A stretch of 64,000 nucleotides of DNA from NCBI GenBank assembly GCA_016795385.1, contig JAEUHI010000079.1, forward strand, positions 1 through 64,000. The letters run 5' to 3'. Position numbers and translations under genes: made by a program. The stretch is from Verrucomicrobiales bacterium (lineage in GTDB: Bacteria; Verrucomicrobiota; Verrucomicrobiia; Verrucomicrobiales; DEV007). The notes under the pieces were generated by a model. It worked only from the letters and a program-made list of their open reading frames with translations, searched no databases and had not been told where the DNA came from. Shown one piece after another: positions 8,168 to 16,689 of this stretch (positions within the stretch are counted from its first letter, which is position 1; every line of letters begins with the position of its first letter).

Positions 8168-10927
8168 ATGAGCGATTCCGACGGCTCCTCCAGCTACAAA
8201 GCGACCCTGAACCTTCCCGACACCGCCTTCCCGATGCGGGGAGACCTCGTCACGCGCGAACCCGAACGCCTCGCCCGCTGGGAAAAGGACGGTCTTTACC
8301 ACCGCATCGTCGAGCGCCGCCGCGCCGCCGCCCTGCCGAAATTCATCCTTCACGACGGCCCGCCCTTCGCCAATGGCGACGTCCACATGGGCACGGCGCT
8401 GAACAAGGTGCTGAAGGACCTCGTCCTCAAGAGCAAGTCGATGGCCGGGCACGAGTGCCCCTACATCCCCGGTTGGGACTGCCACGGACTGCCGATCGAG
8501 TTCAAGGTGGTGAAGGAAACCCGCGGCCTCGAGCCCGCCGAGATCCGCCGCCGCTCCGAGGCCTTCGCCCGCGAATACATCGACATCCAGCGCAATTCCT
8601 TCCGCCGCCTCGGCGTGCTGGGGGATTGGGAACATCCCTACCTCACCCTTTCGCCCGAATACGAGGCCGACATCATCCGCGTCTTCGCGACGCTGGTGGA
8701 AAAGGGCCTCGTCTATCAAAGCCAAAAACCGGTGCAGTGGAGCTACGGCGCCCAGACCGCGCTGGCCGAGGCCGAGGTGGAATACAAGGACGTCAAGGAT
8801 CCCGCCATCTTCGTGAAGTTCCCGCTCGTCACCGGCAAATTCGCCGGAGAAAGCTCCATGGTCATCTGGACGACGACGCCCTGGACCCTGCCGGCGAACC
8901 TCGGCATCGCGGTGCATCCGCTCTTCACCTACGTCCGCGGGACCTTCACCCATGCCGAACGCGGGGTGACGGAGAATTTCATCCTCGTCCGCGAACTCGT
9001 CGAGACCTTCGGCCAAAAGACCGGCTTCGTTCCCTCGGGCGAACTGTCCGAACTGAAGGGCGCGGAGCTCGAGGGCGCCGAGGCGCAGCATCCCTTCCTT
9101 CCGCGCACCTCGCGGCTCATCCTCGCCGAGTTCGTCACCACCGAGACGGGGACGGGCGCGGTCCATATCGCTCCGGGTCACGGATCGGAGGACTACATGG
9201 CCGGACAACAGAACGGTCTCGGTCTCCTTTCCCCGGTCGATGACCTCGGCAAGTTCACCGACGAGGTCGGCGTCGATTTCCTCGTCGGCCAACACGTCCA
9301 CGAATCGAACGTGCCCATCATCAAAATGCTCGCGGAAAAAGGCGCGCTGATCGGCAAGGAGAATTACCTCCACAGCTACCCGCACTGCTGGCGCTCGAAG
9401 ACGCCGGTAATCTTCCGTTCGGTGCCGCAGTTTTTCATTCGCATCGACCAACTCCGCGGCACCGCGCTGAAGGAGATCGACCGCGTCCAGTGGCTGCCGC
9501 ATTGGGGCCGCAACCGCATCTATGGAACGGTCGAGTCGCGTCCCGACTGGTGCATCTCGCGCCAGCGCACCTGGGGCGTGCCTCTGCCCGTTTTCTACGA
9601 CGCAAAAACCTCCGAGCCCATCCTTGATGCCGGCCTCGCGCGCCGCGTCGCCGATCTCACCGAATCGGGCGGCACGAATCTCTGGTTTGAAAAGGACGAC
9701 GCCTGGTGGGCGGAGCAACTCGGATTGCCCCAGGGCACGACGCGTTGCACCGACACCCTCGACGTCTGGATCGACTCGGGCTCGAGCCACGTCGCGGTGA
9801 TGGACCGCCATCCCGAGCTGCATTGTCCCGCTGATCTTTACCTCGAGGCCACCGACCAGCACCGCGGCTGGTTCCAGAGTTCCCTCATGCTCAGCGTCGC
9901 AGTGCGCGACGCCGCTCCCTACAAGGCGGTGATGACCCACGGCTTTGTCGTCGACCAGGACACGAGAAAAAAACACTCCAAGAGTGACACGAAGAGTGGC
10001 AAGCCGGTAGATGCATCGTATTTCTACAACAAATACGGCGCCGACATCCTCCGGCTCTGGGTCAGCAGCATCGACTGGCAGAACGAGGTGCCCTTCGGTG
10101 AGGATCTCTTCAAGCAAACCGCCGAGCCCTATCGTCGCTTCCGCAACACCCTGCGCATCCTCCTCGCGAACCTCCAGGATTTCGACCCTGACAAAGACAC
10201 CGTCGCCGACGCGGAGTTCTCGCTTTTGGATCGCTGGATCCTCGAGCGGCTCCACCAGGTCGTCGTCGAGTGCCGCGAGGCTTACGCGTCCTACGAGTTC
10301 CGGAAGGTCTTCAACACCCTCAACCAATTCTGCGCCGTCGACCTCAGCGCCCTCTACGTCGACATCACGAAGGACCGGATGTATTGCGATGCCGCCGCGT
10401 CCCCGCGCCGCCGCGCCACGCAGACGGCGATGTTCCGGGTCTTCGAGGCGCTCGTGAAGCTGCTCGCACCCGTCCTTTCCTTCACCGCGGACGAGGCCTG
10501 GGAATACGCGGGCAGGAAGGAGTCGGTCCACCTCGAGCTCTTCCCCGAAGCCGAGTCCGCTTATGCCGGCACGGCCGCCTCGGACCAGATCACCCAGCTC
10601 TCCCGCCTCCGCGACCTCGCCCAGGTCGCGATCGACGCGGCGGTGAAGGCCGACGAGTTCAAGAAGCGCGAGTGTGCCTCCGTCGTCTTCCACCTGCCCT
10701 CCGATGATCCGGCCCGCGCCCTGCTCGAGGGATCGCGCGAGGAAGCCCTCGAGTTCCTCATGATCTCCGACTTCAGCCTTGCCGAAGGGGGCGAAGCGAA
10801 GGCCACCGTCTCCGCTACCACGCATGCCGAGTGCCCGCGTTGCCGTCGCTCCCTGCCGCTCGTCGCGAGCGGGCTCTGCCAGCGCTGCGACGAAGTCGTC
10901 GCCTCCTTTGAACCGGCGGCGTCCTAG
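8168..10927 (+). CDS. ileS: Isoleucyl-tRNA synthetase
   Basis: A 919-residue class I synthetase that charges tRNA-Ile in the cytosol. The N-terminal H-D-G-P-P-F-A-N-G-D block leads into the ATP motif, here H73-M-G-T76 instead of HIGH. The editing domain shows W-T-T-T-P-W-T-L-P-A-N and G-T-G-A-V-H-I-A-P-G-H-G. The second ATP motif is K602-H-S-K-S606 in place of KMSKS. The C-terminus ends with two C-x-x-C pairs (C-P-R-C and C-Q-R-C) that form the usual bacterial zinc site. ATG 8168 is chosen over an upstream frame extension because family alignment starts there. It is followed 44 nt later by lspA, a common ileS neighbour. Confidence 0.96.
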   Translation: MSDSDGSSSYKATLNLPDTAFPMRGDLVTREPERLARWEKDGLYHRIVERRRAAALPKFILHDGPPFANGDVHMGTALNKVLKDLVLKSKSMAGHECPYIPGWDCHGLPIEFKVVKETRGLEPAEIRRRSEAFAREYIDIQRNSFRRLGVLGDWEHPYLTLSPEYEADIIRVFATLVEKGLVYQSQKPVQWSYGAQTALAEAEVEYKDVKDPAIFVKFPLVTGKFAGESSMVIWTTTPWTLPANLGIAVHPLFTYVRGTFTHAERGVTENFILVRELVETFGQKTGFVPSGELSELKGAELEGAEAQHPFLPRTSRLILAEFVTTETGTGAVHIAPGHGSEDYMAGQQNGLGLLSPVDDLGKFTDEVGVDFLVGQHVHESNVPIIKMLAEKGALIGKENYLHSYPHCWRSKTPVIFRSVPQFFIRIDQLRGTALKEIDRVQWLPHWGRNRIYGTVESRPDWCISRQRTWGVPLPVFYDAKTSEPILDAGLARRVADLTESGGTNLWFEKDDAWWAEQLGLPQGTTRCTDTLDVWIDSGSSHVAVMDRHPELHCPADLYLEATDQHRGWFQSSLMLSVAVRDAAPYKAVMTHGFVVDQDTRKKHSKSDTKSGKPVDASYFYNKYGADILRLWVSSIDWQNEVPFGEDLFKQTAEPYRRFRNTLRILLANLQDFDPDKDTVADAEFSLLDRWILERLHQVVVECREAYASYEFRKVFNTLNQFCAVDLSALYVDITKDRMYCDAAASPRRRATQTAMFRVFEALVKLLAPVLSFTADEAWEYAGRKESVHLELFPEAESAYAGTAASDQITQLSRLRDLAQVAIDAAVKADEFKKRECASVVFHLPSDDPARALLEGSREEALEFLMISDFSLAEGGEAKATVSATTHAECPRCRRSLPLVASGLCQRCDEVVASFEPAAS

Positions 10928-10971
10928 ATTGTCGAAGCTCCGATCGGATTTGGTCCACGAATCTCCCCTGC

Positions 10972-11508
10972 ATGATCCGCTACCTCTTTCTCCTCACCCT
11001 GCCCCTCTACGCCCTCGATCAGTGGACGAAGTGGCTCATCCTGCAGCGTTTCCCGAACTACGGCTCACCGGAGAATCTCATCGAGGTGATCCCGGGTTTC
11101 TTCAATCTCGTCCGCGTTCACAACACGGGCATGGCCTTCGGTCTCTTGAACGGCTACGAGCACGCGAACTGGATCTTCGGCGGCATCGGACTCGTCGCCC
11201 TCACCGGCATCACCTTGCTCTGGAGAAAAGGCGCCTTTCCTGACAAAATTTCCAAAGTCGCCGCCGCCCTGCTCGTCAGTGGCATCTTCGGCAACCTCAC
11301 CGACCGCATTCTTCCCGGCCGCGGTTATGTTGTCGATTTCCTCGATTTCCAACCGCCCTTCTACGAGCTGATCGACAAAACTTCGGGCGGACATTTCCCT
11401 TCCTTCAATATCGCCGATTCGTGCATCTGCATCGCGGCGGGCCTGCTGATCCTCTCCGCCTTCCGTCAGCCGGACGGGTCGAAGAAAAAGAAAAAGGCCG
11501 CAGCCTGA
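10972..11508 (+). CDS. lspA: Lipoprotein signal peptidase (signal peptidase II)
   Basis: A 178-residue inner-membrane aspartyl protease that removes signal peptides from prolipoproteins. It shows the early L-D-Q-W-T-K-W motif, N-T-G-M-A-F-G, the catalytic-aspartate block F-G-N-L-T-D-R, then V-V-D-F-L-D-F, and the second catalytic aspartate in F-N-I-A-D-S. A short insertion (E-L-I-D-K-T-S-G-G) lies between the last two motifs. Four membrane segments are evident, and the tail is lysine-rich. It lies directly behind ileS. Likely substrates in this window are the lipoproteins at 13.6, 15.1 and 38.3 kb. Confidence 0.95.
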   Translation: MIRYLFLLTLPLYALDQWTKWLILQRFPNYGSPENLIEVIPGFFNLVRVHNTGMAFGLLNGYEHANWIFGGIGLVALTGITLLWRKGAFPDKISKVAAALLVSGIFGNLTDRILPGRGYVVDFLDFQPPFYELIDKTSGGHFPSFNIADSCICIAAGLLILSAFRQPDGSKKKKKAAA

Positions 11509-11520
11509 CCAACCGTCGCA

Positions 11521-12042
11521 ATGAGCCGCAAGGGAATCATCACCGTCGCGCTGCTCTTTCTCGTCGCTTTTCTTCTCCTGCAACTTGCCACGCGGGGCTA
11601 TCGCGAGGTCGAGGCCCTGCAATCGATGGAGAAGGCAATGGCCGCGGTGCGGCGGGATTTCCCCGGTGCGAAACCGGTTTCGACGGCGCAACTGGCGGCG
11701 TGGATCGGGGAAGAGGAAGGGGTCGTGCTCATCGATGCAAGGGCAACGGAGGAGTTTGCCGTGAGCCGGATACCCGGGGCTCGGCGGGCAACGACGGTTA
11801 AAGAGGCCTCCACGATGGCCCTCGGCTCGAAGCGGGTTGTCATTTACGACGCCGTCGGTTTGTACTCAGCCGAATTGGCGGATGCCTTGGTCGCCGGTGG
11901 ATCCGAAGCAACCAGTTACCTCGAAGGCGGCATCTTCCAATGGGCCAACGAGGGACGTCCCCTCGTCGACGCCGACGGCAAAACAACGACCAAGGTTCAT
12001 CCCTACAACAAGTATTGGGGACGGCTGCTCGAACGGAAGTGA
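11521..12042 (+). CDS. Membrane-anchored rhodanese-like protein lacking the catalytic Cys
   Basis: 173 residues: an N-terminal membrane anchor (residues ~6-22) followed by a single rhodanese domain (V-L-I-D-A-R-A-T-E-E-F at ~69-79, I-P-G-A near 84, E-G-G-I-F-Q-W late). The active loop, normally Y-C-x-x-G-x-R-S, reads I-Y-D110-A-V-G-L-Y-S, so the persulfide cysteine is aspartate. A C-terminal V-H-P-Y-N-K-Y-W-G motif is present. It begins 12 nt after lspA and is probably in the same transcript. Loss of the cysteine points to a non-catalytic, sensing or scaffolding role. Confidence 0.8.
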   Translation: MSRKGIITVALLFLVAFLLLQLATRGYREVEALQSMEKAMAAVRRDFPGAKPVSTAQLAAWIGEEEGVVLIDARATEEFAVSRIPGARRATTVKEASTMALGSKRVVIYDAVGLYSAELADALVAGGSEATSYLEGGIFQWANEGRPLVDADGKTTTKVHPYNKYWGRLLERK

Positions 12043-12045
12043 TTC

Positions 12046-13128
12046 TCACGAGGAGCGGCGATGCCAGCGGTCCCACTTCGGGCGGGCCTCGCTTCGATTC
12101 CTGGAACGTTGGGCGTATTGATCGCGGAGCACGGCGAAGAGGCTCGGATAGAGATTGGCGTGGTAGGGAGAATCCGGTGGGAGGGTGGCGACGAGCCGGC
12201 GATGGGCGGCACCGAGGGCGTGGTACGGCAGCGAGGGCAGGAGATGGTGGAGGGCATGATAACGCAGCCCGATGGGAAAGAGATACTCCGAGTACCACGA
12301 CCCGGTGATGTTGGTCGAATCGAGAAACTGGGCCTCATGGTCGAGGCGGCCGCCTTCCGAAGAAAAGCGGTGGGCGGCGAGGGTGCGAAGTTGGTTCAGC
12401 GCCAAAACTCCGACCGCGAGCGAATAGAGGAGAGGGAGCCGGCTCCACTCCGTCCATCCCAGGACCGGCGCGAAGAGCATCACCCAGACGCGTGCGCTGC
12501 ACGCGAGATCAAGGGCCGCCCACCATCCCAGCGGAGCCGTGGACGGGAGGCGGTGTCGCGAATCGGCGTGCCAATGAATCGCCAGGGAGGATGCCCGTTC
12601 CAGCGTCCAACGCCGCCATGAGGGGCGGAGAAAGCTGATGGGAGCGAGCGCGAAACGGATCACGACGAGCAGGGGCATCACGAGGATCTGCAGCGCGAAA
12701 AAGGCATGCCCTTTGCCGATGTCGTGTGCGAGGGGCAGGTATTCGCAATCCCCGGGCGTGCCATAGTGGCGCGTGCGGTGATGGACGAGGTGGTTCACAT
12801 AGAGGAAGGAGGGGGTCAGCATCGGGATGCCAGCGAGAAGGTTCCACGCCACCTTGAATCCCCGCATTTTGCCACGGGGCAGGTGGATCACCTCGTGGAT
12901 GAAGATGCTGATCCGATAGAGGCCTCCGATCGCGACGAGGTAGCAGAGCAGTCGCACCCCGGGAGGGAGCGCCCCCTCGAGATAGAGCGAGGCAGTCCCG
13001 TAGGCGACGAACAGACTGAAAAGAAAATCCAGCCAATAGAGGATCGGGCGGGGAGCGGCGAGATCGGCGACGATCCGCATGGCCTCGGACGCGAGCTCGC
13101 CGCGGTGGTCATGATTTCGTTCCTCCAT
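12046..13128 (-). CDS. Membrane fatty acid desaturase
   Basis: 360 residues from the ATG at 13128; longer upstream extensions in frame have no family similarity and are ignored. All three histidine boxes of the integral-membrane di-iron desaturases are visible: H-E-V-I-H, H-H-R-T-R-H and H-A-L-H-H. Hydrophobic segments occur before the first box and between the second and third. It should introduce double bonds into acyl chains, using oxygen and electrons from a ferredoxin or cytochrome b5-type donor. It is convergent with the rhodanese gene (3 nt apart) and divergent from the cytochrome gene at 13198. Confidence 0.88.
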   Translation of the reverse strand: MEERNHDHRGELASEAMRIVADLAAPRPILYWLDFLFSLFVAYGTASLYLEGALPPGVRLLCYLVAIGGLYRISIFIHEVIHLPRGKMRGFKVAWNLLAGIPMLTPSFLYVNHLVHHRTRHYGTPGDCEYLPLAHDIGKGHAFFALQILVMPLLVVIRFALAPISFLRPSWRRWTLERASSLAIHWHADSRHRLPSTAPLGWWAALDLACSARVWVMLFAPVLGWTEWSRLPLLYSLAVGVLALNQLRTLAAHRFSSEGGRLDHEAQFLDSTNITGSWYSEYLFPIGLRYHALHHLLPSLPYHALGAAHRRLVATLPPDSPYHANLYPSLFAVLRDQYAQRSRNRSEARPKWDRWHRRSS

Positions 13129-13157
13129 CCACCTCACAAAAGCACGGACGCGGCCGC

Positions 13158-13186
13158 TTGCGACTACGGATTCGGGGGAGTATCTC
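13158..13186 (+). promoter_or_regulatory. Candidate promoter very close to the cytochrome start
   Basis: TTGCGA (13158-13163), 17-nt spacer, TATCTC (13181-13186). The ATG at 13198 is only 11 nt beyond the -10 box, so the transcript would have almost no leader. It sits in the 69-nt gap between divergent genes. Confidence 0.35.
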
Positions 13187-13197
13187 TTCCCTCTCCC

Positions 13198-13614
13198 ATG
13201 AACCCCGCCCCCGTCATTCTTTTGGCTTCGCTGTTCGCGTGGATGGGCCTCTCCGCCCGCGCCGACGAGCCTGCTCCCACTTTCGCGAAGGAGATCAAAC
13301 CCGTCCTCCGCGACAAGTGCTCCCATTGCCACAACCGCGAGACCCTGCCCGACAAGGTCAGCTTCGAGTCGCGTGATCTCGCCTTCGTCAAAACGAAAGA
13401 GGGACTGCCGGTCATCGTCCCGGGAAAACCCGACGAGAGTTTCATGGTCGTCGCCCTCGAATCGCCCACCCTTCATGAAAAGGCCATGCCGCTCGTCGGG
13501 CCGCGTCCGAATGTGGACGAGATCGCCCTGATCCGCCGCTGGATCGCCGCGGGGGCCGACTGGCCGGAAGGCCCCTCCGGCCAGATCGTCCCTCCCTTCA
13601 AAGCTAAGGAATGA
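13198..13614 (+). CDS. Exported c-type cytochrome of planctomycete/verrucomicrobial type (PSCyt1-like)
   Basis: 138 residues with a signal peptide ending near A-R-A-D. The mature part starts F-A-K-E-I-K-P-V-L-R-D-K-C-S-H-C-H-N, the single heme-binding C-x-x-C-H of the PSCyt1 domain, followed by the V-P-G-K-P-D-E-S segment and a C-terminal R-R-W-I-A-A-G-A-D-W-P tail typical of this family. It would carry electrons in the periplasm; no DUF1549/1553 partner is present. Its TGA overlaps the ATG of the next gene in an ATGA arrangement at 13611, which suggests translational coupling. Confidence 0.88.
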   Translation: MNPAPVILLASLFAWMGLSARADEPAPTFAKEIKPVLRDKCSHCHNRETLPDKVSFESRDLAFVKTKEGLPVIVPGKPDESFMVVALESPTLHEKAMPLVGPRPNVDEIALIRRWIAAGADWPEGPSGQIVPPFKAKE

Positions 13615-14150
13615 CGCCTTTCTCCGTTTTTTCTCCGATGACACGCTTCCTCACTCCTCTCGCCGCCTCGTTCGCCTTCGCCCTCTCCGGATGTGAAACG
13701 CTCGATCTCACGGGCTTGGGCAACACCCGCACGTCAGAGCCACCCTCGGTGGTGGTGAAGCCGCTCGGCCAACTCGCGAGCCTCGGCCTCGTCCGCACCG
13801 GCGAGACCTTCTCGGGCACGACCTCTTGGTACAGTGTCAGGACGAACGGCGGCACGCGCACCGCGAGCGGCGAGAAATTCTCCGATCACGGCGACACCGC
13901 CGCGCACCGCCACCTGCCCTTCGGCACGATGATCGAGGTGACGAATCTCGCCAACGACCGCTCCGTCATCCTGCGCGTGAACGATCGCGGCCCCTACACG
14001 AAAGGTCGCGTCCTCGATGTCTCGATCGGCGCGGCGAAGAAGCTCGGTTTCGACAAGCGGGGCATCACGAAGTGCCATGTGGAGGTACTCCGCCCCGCGA
14101 CCTCGATGCTGGCCGGTCTCGGGGACTCAAAGCCCGAAGGCGGCGAGTGA
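13611..14150 (+). CDS. rlpA: RlpA-family septal-ring lipoprotein / lytic transglycosylase
   Basis: 179 residues from ATG 13611, which overlaps the preceding stop; an internal ATG at 13638 gives an equally good signal peptide. The lipobox is A-L-S-G-C. The double-psi beta-barrel of RlpA covers the rest: G-T-T-S-W-Y-S, G-E-K-F-S, A-A-H-R-H-L-P-F-G-T (conserved His), V-N-D-R-G-P-Y (conserved Asp), and R-V-L-D-V-S. Known members cut naked glycan strands of peptidoglycan at the septum; no SPOR domain is present here. The 3' end overlaps the convergent DUF4404 gene by 24 nt. Confidence 0.88.
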   Translation: MTPFSVFSPMTRFLTPLAASFAFALSGCETLDLTGLGNTRTSEPPSVVVKPLGQLASLGLVRTGETFSGTTSWYSVRTNGGTRTASGEKFSDHGDTAAHRHLPFGTMIEVTNLANDRSVILRVNDRGPYTKGRVLDVSIGAAKKLGFDKRGITKCHVEVLRPATSMLAGLGDSKPEGGE

Positions 14151-14438
14151 ATTGGAGATCCGTCCGATCGCGAGGACGAGGCTCGGGTGGTCTTCCTCCC
14201 AGTGGGCGAATTGCTCCTTGAGCCCCTCCCAGCGGCCGGAGATGGCGCCCCCGGCCGAAGCCGGATCCGCCAAGGCTCCGCGTGTGTCGGAAATCACGTC
14301 GCGCACCTCACCCGATGCGGGATGTTTTTCGATATCCTCGAGAGCGGCTTCGATCGTGAGGAGGGCCTCGCGGGTGTCGTCGTCGAGGGCATCAAGCGCG
14401 ATGAGGGAGCGGCGGAGTTCTTCGATTTCCTTGAGCAT
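14127..14438 (-). CDS. DUF4404-family protein
   Basis: 103 residues when started at the ATG at 14438; an earlier ATG at 14504 adds 22 unconserved residues. The sequence begins M-L-K-E-I-E-E-L-R-R and is helical, ending H-P-S-L-V-L-A-I-G-R-I-S-N-S-L-A. This acidic two-helix layout with a C-terminal H-P-x-L...A-L-G-R...L-A signature fits DUF4404. No function is known. It is downstream of the cytochrome gene on the same strand and may share its transcript. Confidence 0.7.
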   Translation of the reverse strand: MLKEIEELRRSLIALDALDDDTREALLTIEAALEDIEKHPASGEVRDVISDTRGALADPASAGGAISGRWEGLKEQFAHWEEDHPSLVLAIGRISNSLAAFGL

Positions 14439-14510
14439 TTCGGAGGGAGGTTTGTTGGGAACAGTGTCAGGGCGAAACCCAAGAGGGTCAACCCGGAGAG
14501 TCAACAGGGT

Positions 14511-14963
14511 TCACTTGCCGTAGCTTTCCTGCGCACCACGGTAGGCGGCATCGAGAAAGGCGGTGAGATCCATCAATTGGCGGGCGCTCATGTCCTTGGT
14601 GAGATCGGGCATCACGGGCTCGATCCCGCCGCTGGCCTCGGCCCCGGTGAGGATGGCCCGGTATTGCTCGGTGACGACGTGACGCGGATTCGTGATGGCG
14701 GAGATGATGTCCTCGTAGCGTTTCACGAAGCGGACCTGGCCGGCGAGATTGAGCTCGAGTCGGCGCGGACTCTTCGGATCGGGAAGCTCGGTCTTCGCCA
14801 CGGTGTGGCACTGGACGCAATTCAGCGCGATGAAGGCCTCGCGCCCGCTCTCCGCCTCTCCGCCGGGAAAGCGGAATCCTCCCGGCTCGGCGGCGGTCAC
14901 CCGGATGATCGCGGAAAAACAAAACAGCGTGAGGGCGACGATCGGAAGCGGGGATTTTTTCAT
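14511..14963 (-). CDS. Exported monoheme cytochrome c
   Basis: 150 residues with a signal peptide (M-K-K then a hydrophobic core, cleaved near V-T-A-A). One heme motif, C-V-Q-C-H, lies around residues 49-53, and the likely axial methionine is in I-E-P-V-M-P-D-L. The C-terminal helix A-R-Q-L-M-D-L-T-A-F-L is typical of class I cytochromes. It is a probable soluble periplasmic electron carrier. The ATG at 14963 is the only start giving a complete signal peptide. The gene lies 72 nt upstream of the DUF4404 gene. Confidence 0.87.
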   Translation of the reverse strand: MKKSPLPIVALTLFCFSAIIRVTAAEPGGFRFPGGEAESGREAFIALNCVQCHTVAKTELPDPKSPRRLELNLAGQVRFVKRYEDIISAITNPRHVVTEQYRAILTGAEASGGIEPVMPDLTKDMSARQLMDLTAFLDAAYRGAQESYGK

Positions 14964-15097
14964 GGCGGGTCTTTGTTTCCATCATGCCGTTTCGGCGGGT
15001 CTTTGGCGATGCGTTTCTTGTCATTTTCCGGGCGCAGGCTCTTGGGACGATATGGGCCTGCACTTGCCGCTCGTCGATTTGTGGCGGAGTTTTCTCC

Positions 15098-15655
15098 ATG
15101 ACCGCCCCCGTCCCGCAGCCGCCGTTCGCGGCCTGCCGACTCATCCCACCCCTGTCCCTGGCGTTGACCGCCATGGCCGTGCTCTCCGGTTGTCGCACGA
15201 TCGAGACCGGGACGCCGGCCAATCCGGCGGCGATCGACCAGCCGACCTTTGCCCTGATCGACCGGAACGCCGATGGCAAGGTCTCTCCTGCGGAGATGGC
15301 CGCCTACAAACACGAGGAAGGCCTCGCGGAGGTCGACCTCGACGGCGACAAGCGCGTCTCCCCGGTCGAGTGGAAAGCGGCCCGGCCCAGTGCGCCCCAC
15401 GATGACGGCACCTTCGCCAAACTCGATCTGAACAAAGACGGATTTCTCAGCGAAGAGGAGGCCGTCGCCCACATCACGGCCCAGCCGGCCTACATGGCAG
15501 CCTTCAAGAAGATGGACGCGAACAGCGACGGACATCTCCACTGGGAGGAATATGCCGCCGGAGACGCGGCGTCGCTGAACATCAGCCTGGCGTCAGGATC
15601 CGCAGCGGCCGCTCCGACCGGGAGCGGTGGGGAGAGCGGAGGGACCGCCCGATAA
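15098..15655 (+). CDS. EF-hand lipoprotein
   Basis: 185 residues starting at ATG 15098. The N-terminus has a hydrophobic stretch ending with the lipobox V-L-S-G-C, so it should be a processed lipoprotein. Four EF-hand loops follow: D-R-N-A-D-G-K, D-L-D-G-D-K-R, D-L-N-K-D-G-F and D-A-N-S-D-G-H, the second lacking the usual glycine. The tail is Ala/Gly/Ser-rich. It probably binds calcium at the envelope surface. The stop is followed closely by tRNA-Phe on the other strand. Confidence 0.85.
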   Translation: MTAPVPQPPFAACRLIPPLSLALTAMAVLSGCRTIETGTPANPAAIDQPTFALIDRNADGKVSPAEMAAYKHEEGLAEVDLDGDKRVSPVEWKAARPSAPHDDGTFAKLDLNKDGFLSEEEAVAHITAQPAYMAAFKKMDANSDGHLHWEEYAAGDAASLNISLASGSAAAAPTGSGGESGGTAR

Positions 15656-15672
15656 GGAAAGAGGTGGGGAAG

Positions 15673-15745
15673 TGGCTCGACCCAGATTCGAACTGGGGAC
15701 ACGCGGATTTTCAATCCGCTGCTCTACCGACTGAGCTATCGAGCC
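15673..15745 (-). tRNA. tRNA-Phe (GAA)
   Basis: The minus strand reads GGCTCGA...TCGAGCC-A, a perfect 7-bp acceptor stem, with a D-arm containing AGCTCAGTCGGTAGAGC, an anticodon arm CGGAT-TGAAAA-TCCG whose anticodon is GAA, and a T-arm with GTTCGAATC. Length is 73 nt including the discriminator A. CCA is not encoded. Confidence 0.97.
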
Positions 15746-15879
15746 TTTCCACGTCTTCGCCGGCCCGGGAGACCCGATCCAGCAAGGGGGGAGAATTTAA
15801 CCGGGCGACCGGGAATGACAACCGGAAAATGCGGGGATTTCCCGGCCGCGTCACACGGCACCCGGGGAGTGACGCCGGC

Positions 15880-16563
15880 TCAGAGCGGCTTCACCGCGAA
15901 ACGCTCGTAGTGGACCTCGCTGTCGGGATCGTGCGCCTGGATGCCGAAGGTGCCTTCGCCGAGGCGGCGTCCCGCGAAACCGGGAGCCTCCGGACCTCCT
16001 TCGGGCTCGGTGTAATCGACGGTGACTTCGCCGTTGACCTTGATGACGATGTGTTTGCCCTTCACCGTGATGTGGTAGTCGAACCACTCGCCATCGGTGC
16101 TGGGGGCTTTTTCGCGGACTTCGCTGTCACCGCCCTTGGGCACTTCCTGGCCGTCTTTGAGCACGACGATGTTTTTCACGCCGTAGAGACTGCCGGTTTT
16201 CTTGGGATCCTTGTGGGTCGAGTTCACCTGGCACTCGTAGCCGTTCTCGGGCCAGCCTTCGGGCTGGGGTTTGGTGTGGAAATACACGCCGCTGTTCGCA
16301 CCGGCGAAGGTCTTGGCGCGCACCTTCAGCTCGAAGTCCTTGAATTTCCCGCCGTTCGCCTCGCCGGTGTAGAAGAGGTGGCTGCGGCCGCCTTTCACGA
16401 TGAGGATGCCGTCCTTCACCGAAAAGGATTCGGGCAACTCGGCCGAGGGCGACCAGCCGTCGAGGTTTTTGCCGTTGAAGAGTTCGATGAATCCTTCCTC
16501 GGCGTTGACGAAGGAAAGGCCCGCGGCGAGGGCGAGGACGGTGAGCAAGGGAGCTTTTTTCAT
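15880..16563 (-). CDS. DUF1080 / 3-keto-disaccharide hydrolase-domain protein, exported
   Basis: 227 residues with a signal peptide (M-K-K-A-P then hydrophobic, cleaved after F-V-N-A). The mature protein begins with the family hallmark F-I-E-L-F-N-G-K-N-L-D-G-W and has N-S-G-V-Y-F-H and G-Y-E-C-Q-V-N motifs and a C-terminal G-x-F-G-I-Q-A-H-D-P-D-S-E-V-H-Y. This concanavalin-like fold is abundant in Verrucomicrobia and Planctomycetes. Some members hydrolyse 3-keto-glycosides; which sugar this one uses cannot be told. It is transcribed away from hom. Confidence 0.9.
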   Translation of the reverse strand: MKKAPLLTVLALAAGLSFVNAEEGFIELFNGKNLDGWSPSAELPESFSVKDGILIVKGGRSHLFYTGEANGGKFKDFELKVRAKTFAGANSGVYFHTKPQPEGWPENGYECQVNSTHKDPKKTGSLYGVKNIVVLKDGQEVPKGGDSEVREKAPSTDGEWFDYHITVKGKHIVIKVNGEVTVDYTEPEGGPEAPGFAGRRLGEGTFGIQAHDPDSEVHYERFAVKPL

Positions 16564-16689
16564 GGGCTGGGACCGTACCAGAGCGGGGCTCCCGGCGCAA
16601 TCCCGAAGATGCGCCGGGGCGAGCCTCCCCCGCGTCAATGACGAAGGTTCCACTTGCTTCCAGCCTTTCCGCGTCCTTTGGTTGCGCGC

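Noticed and set aside
7808..10825. Minus-strand open frame of about 1000 codons opposite ileS
   Set aside because: Composition is Glu/Gly/Arg/Val-rich with no domain, and it exactly mirrors a conserved synthetase; it is a high-G+C shadow.
12046..13644. Extension of the desaturase to a 532-codon protein
   Set aside because: The extra 172 codons overlap the divergent cytochrome gene and promoter region and show no similarity to desaturases.
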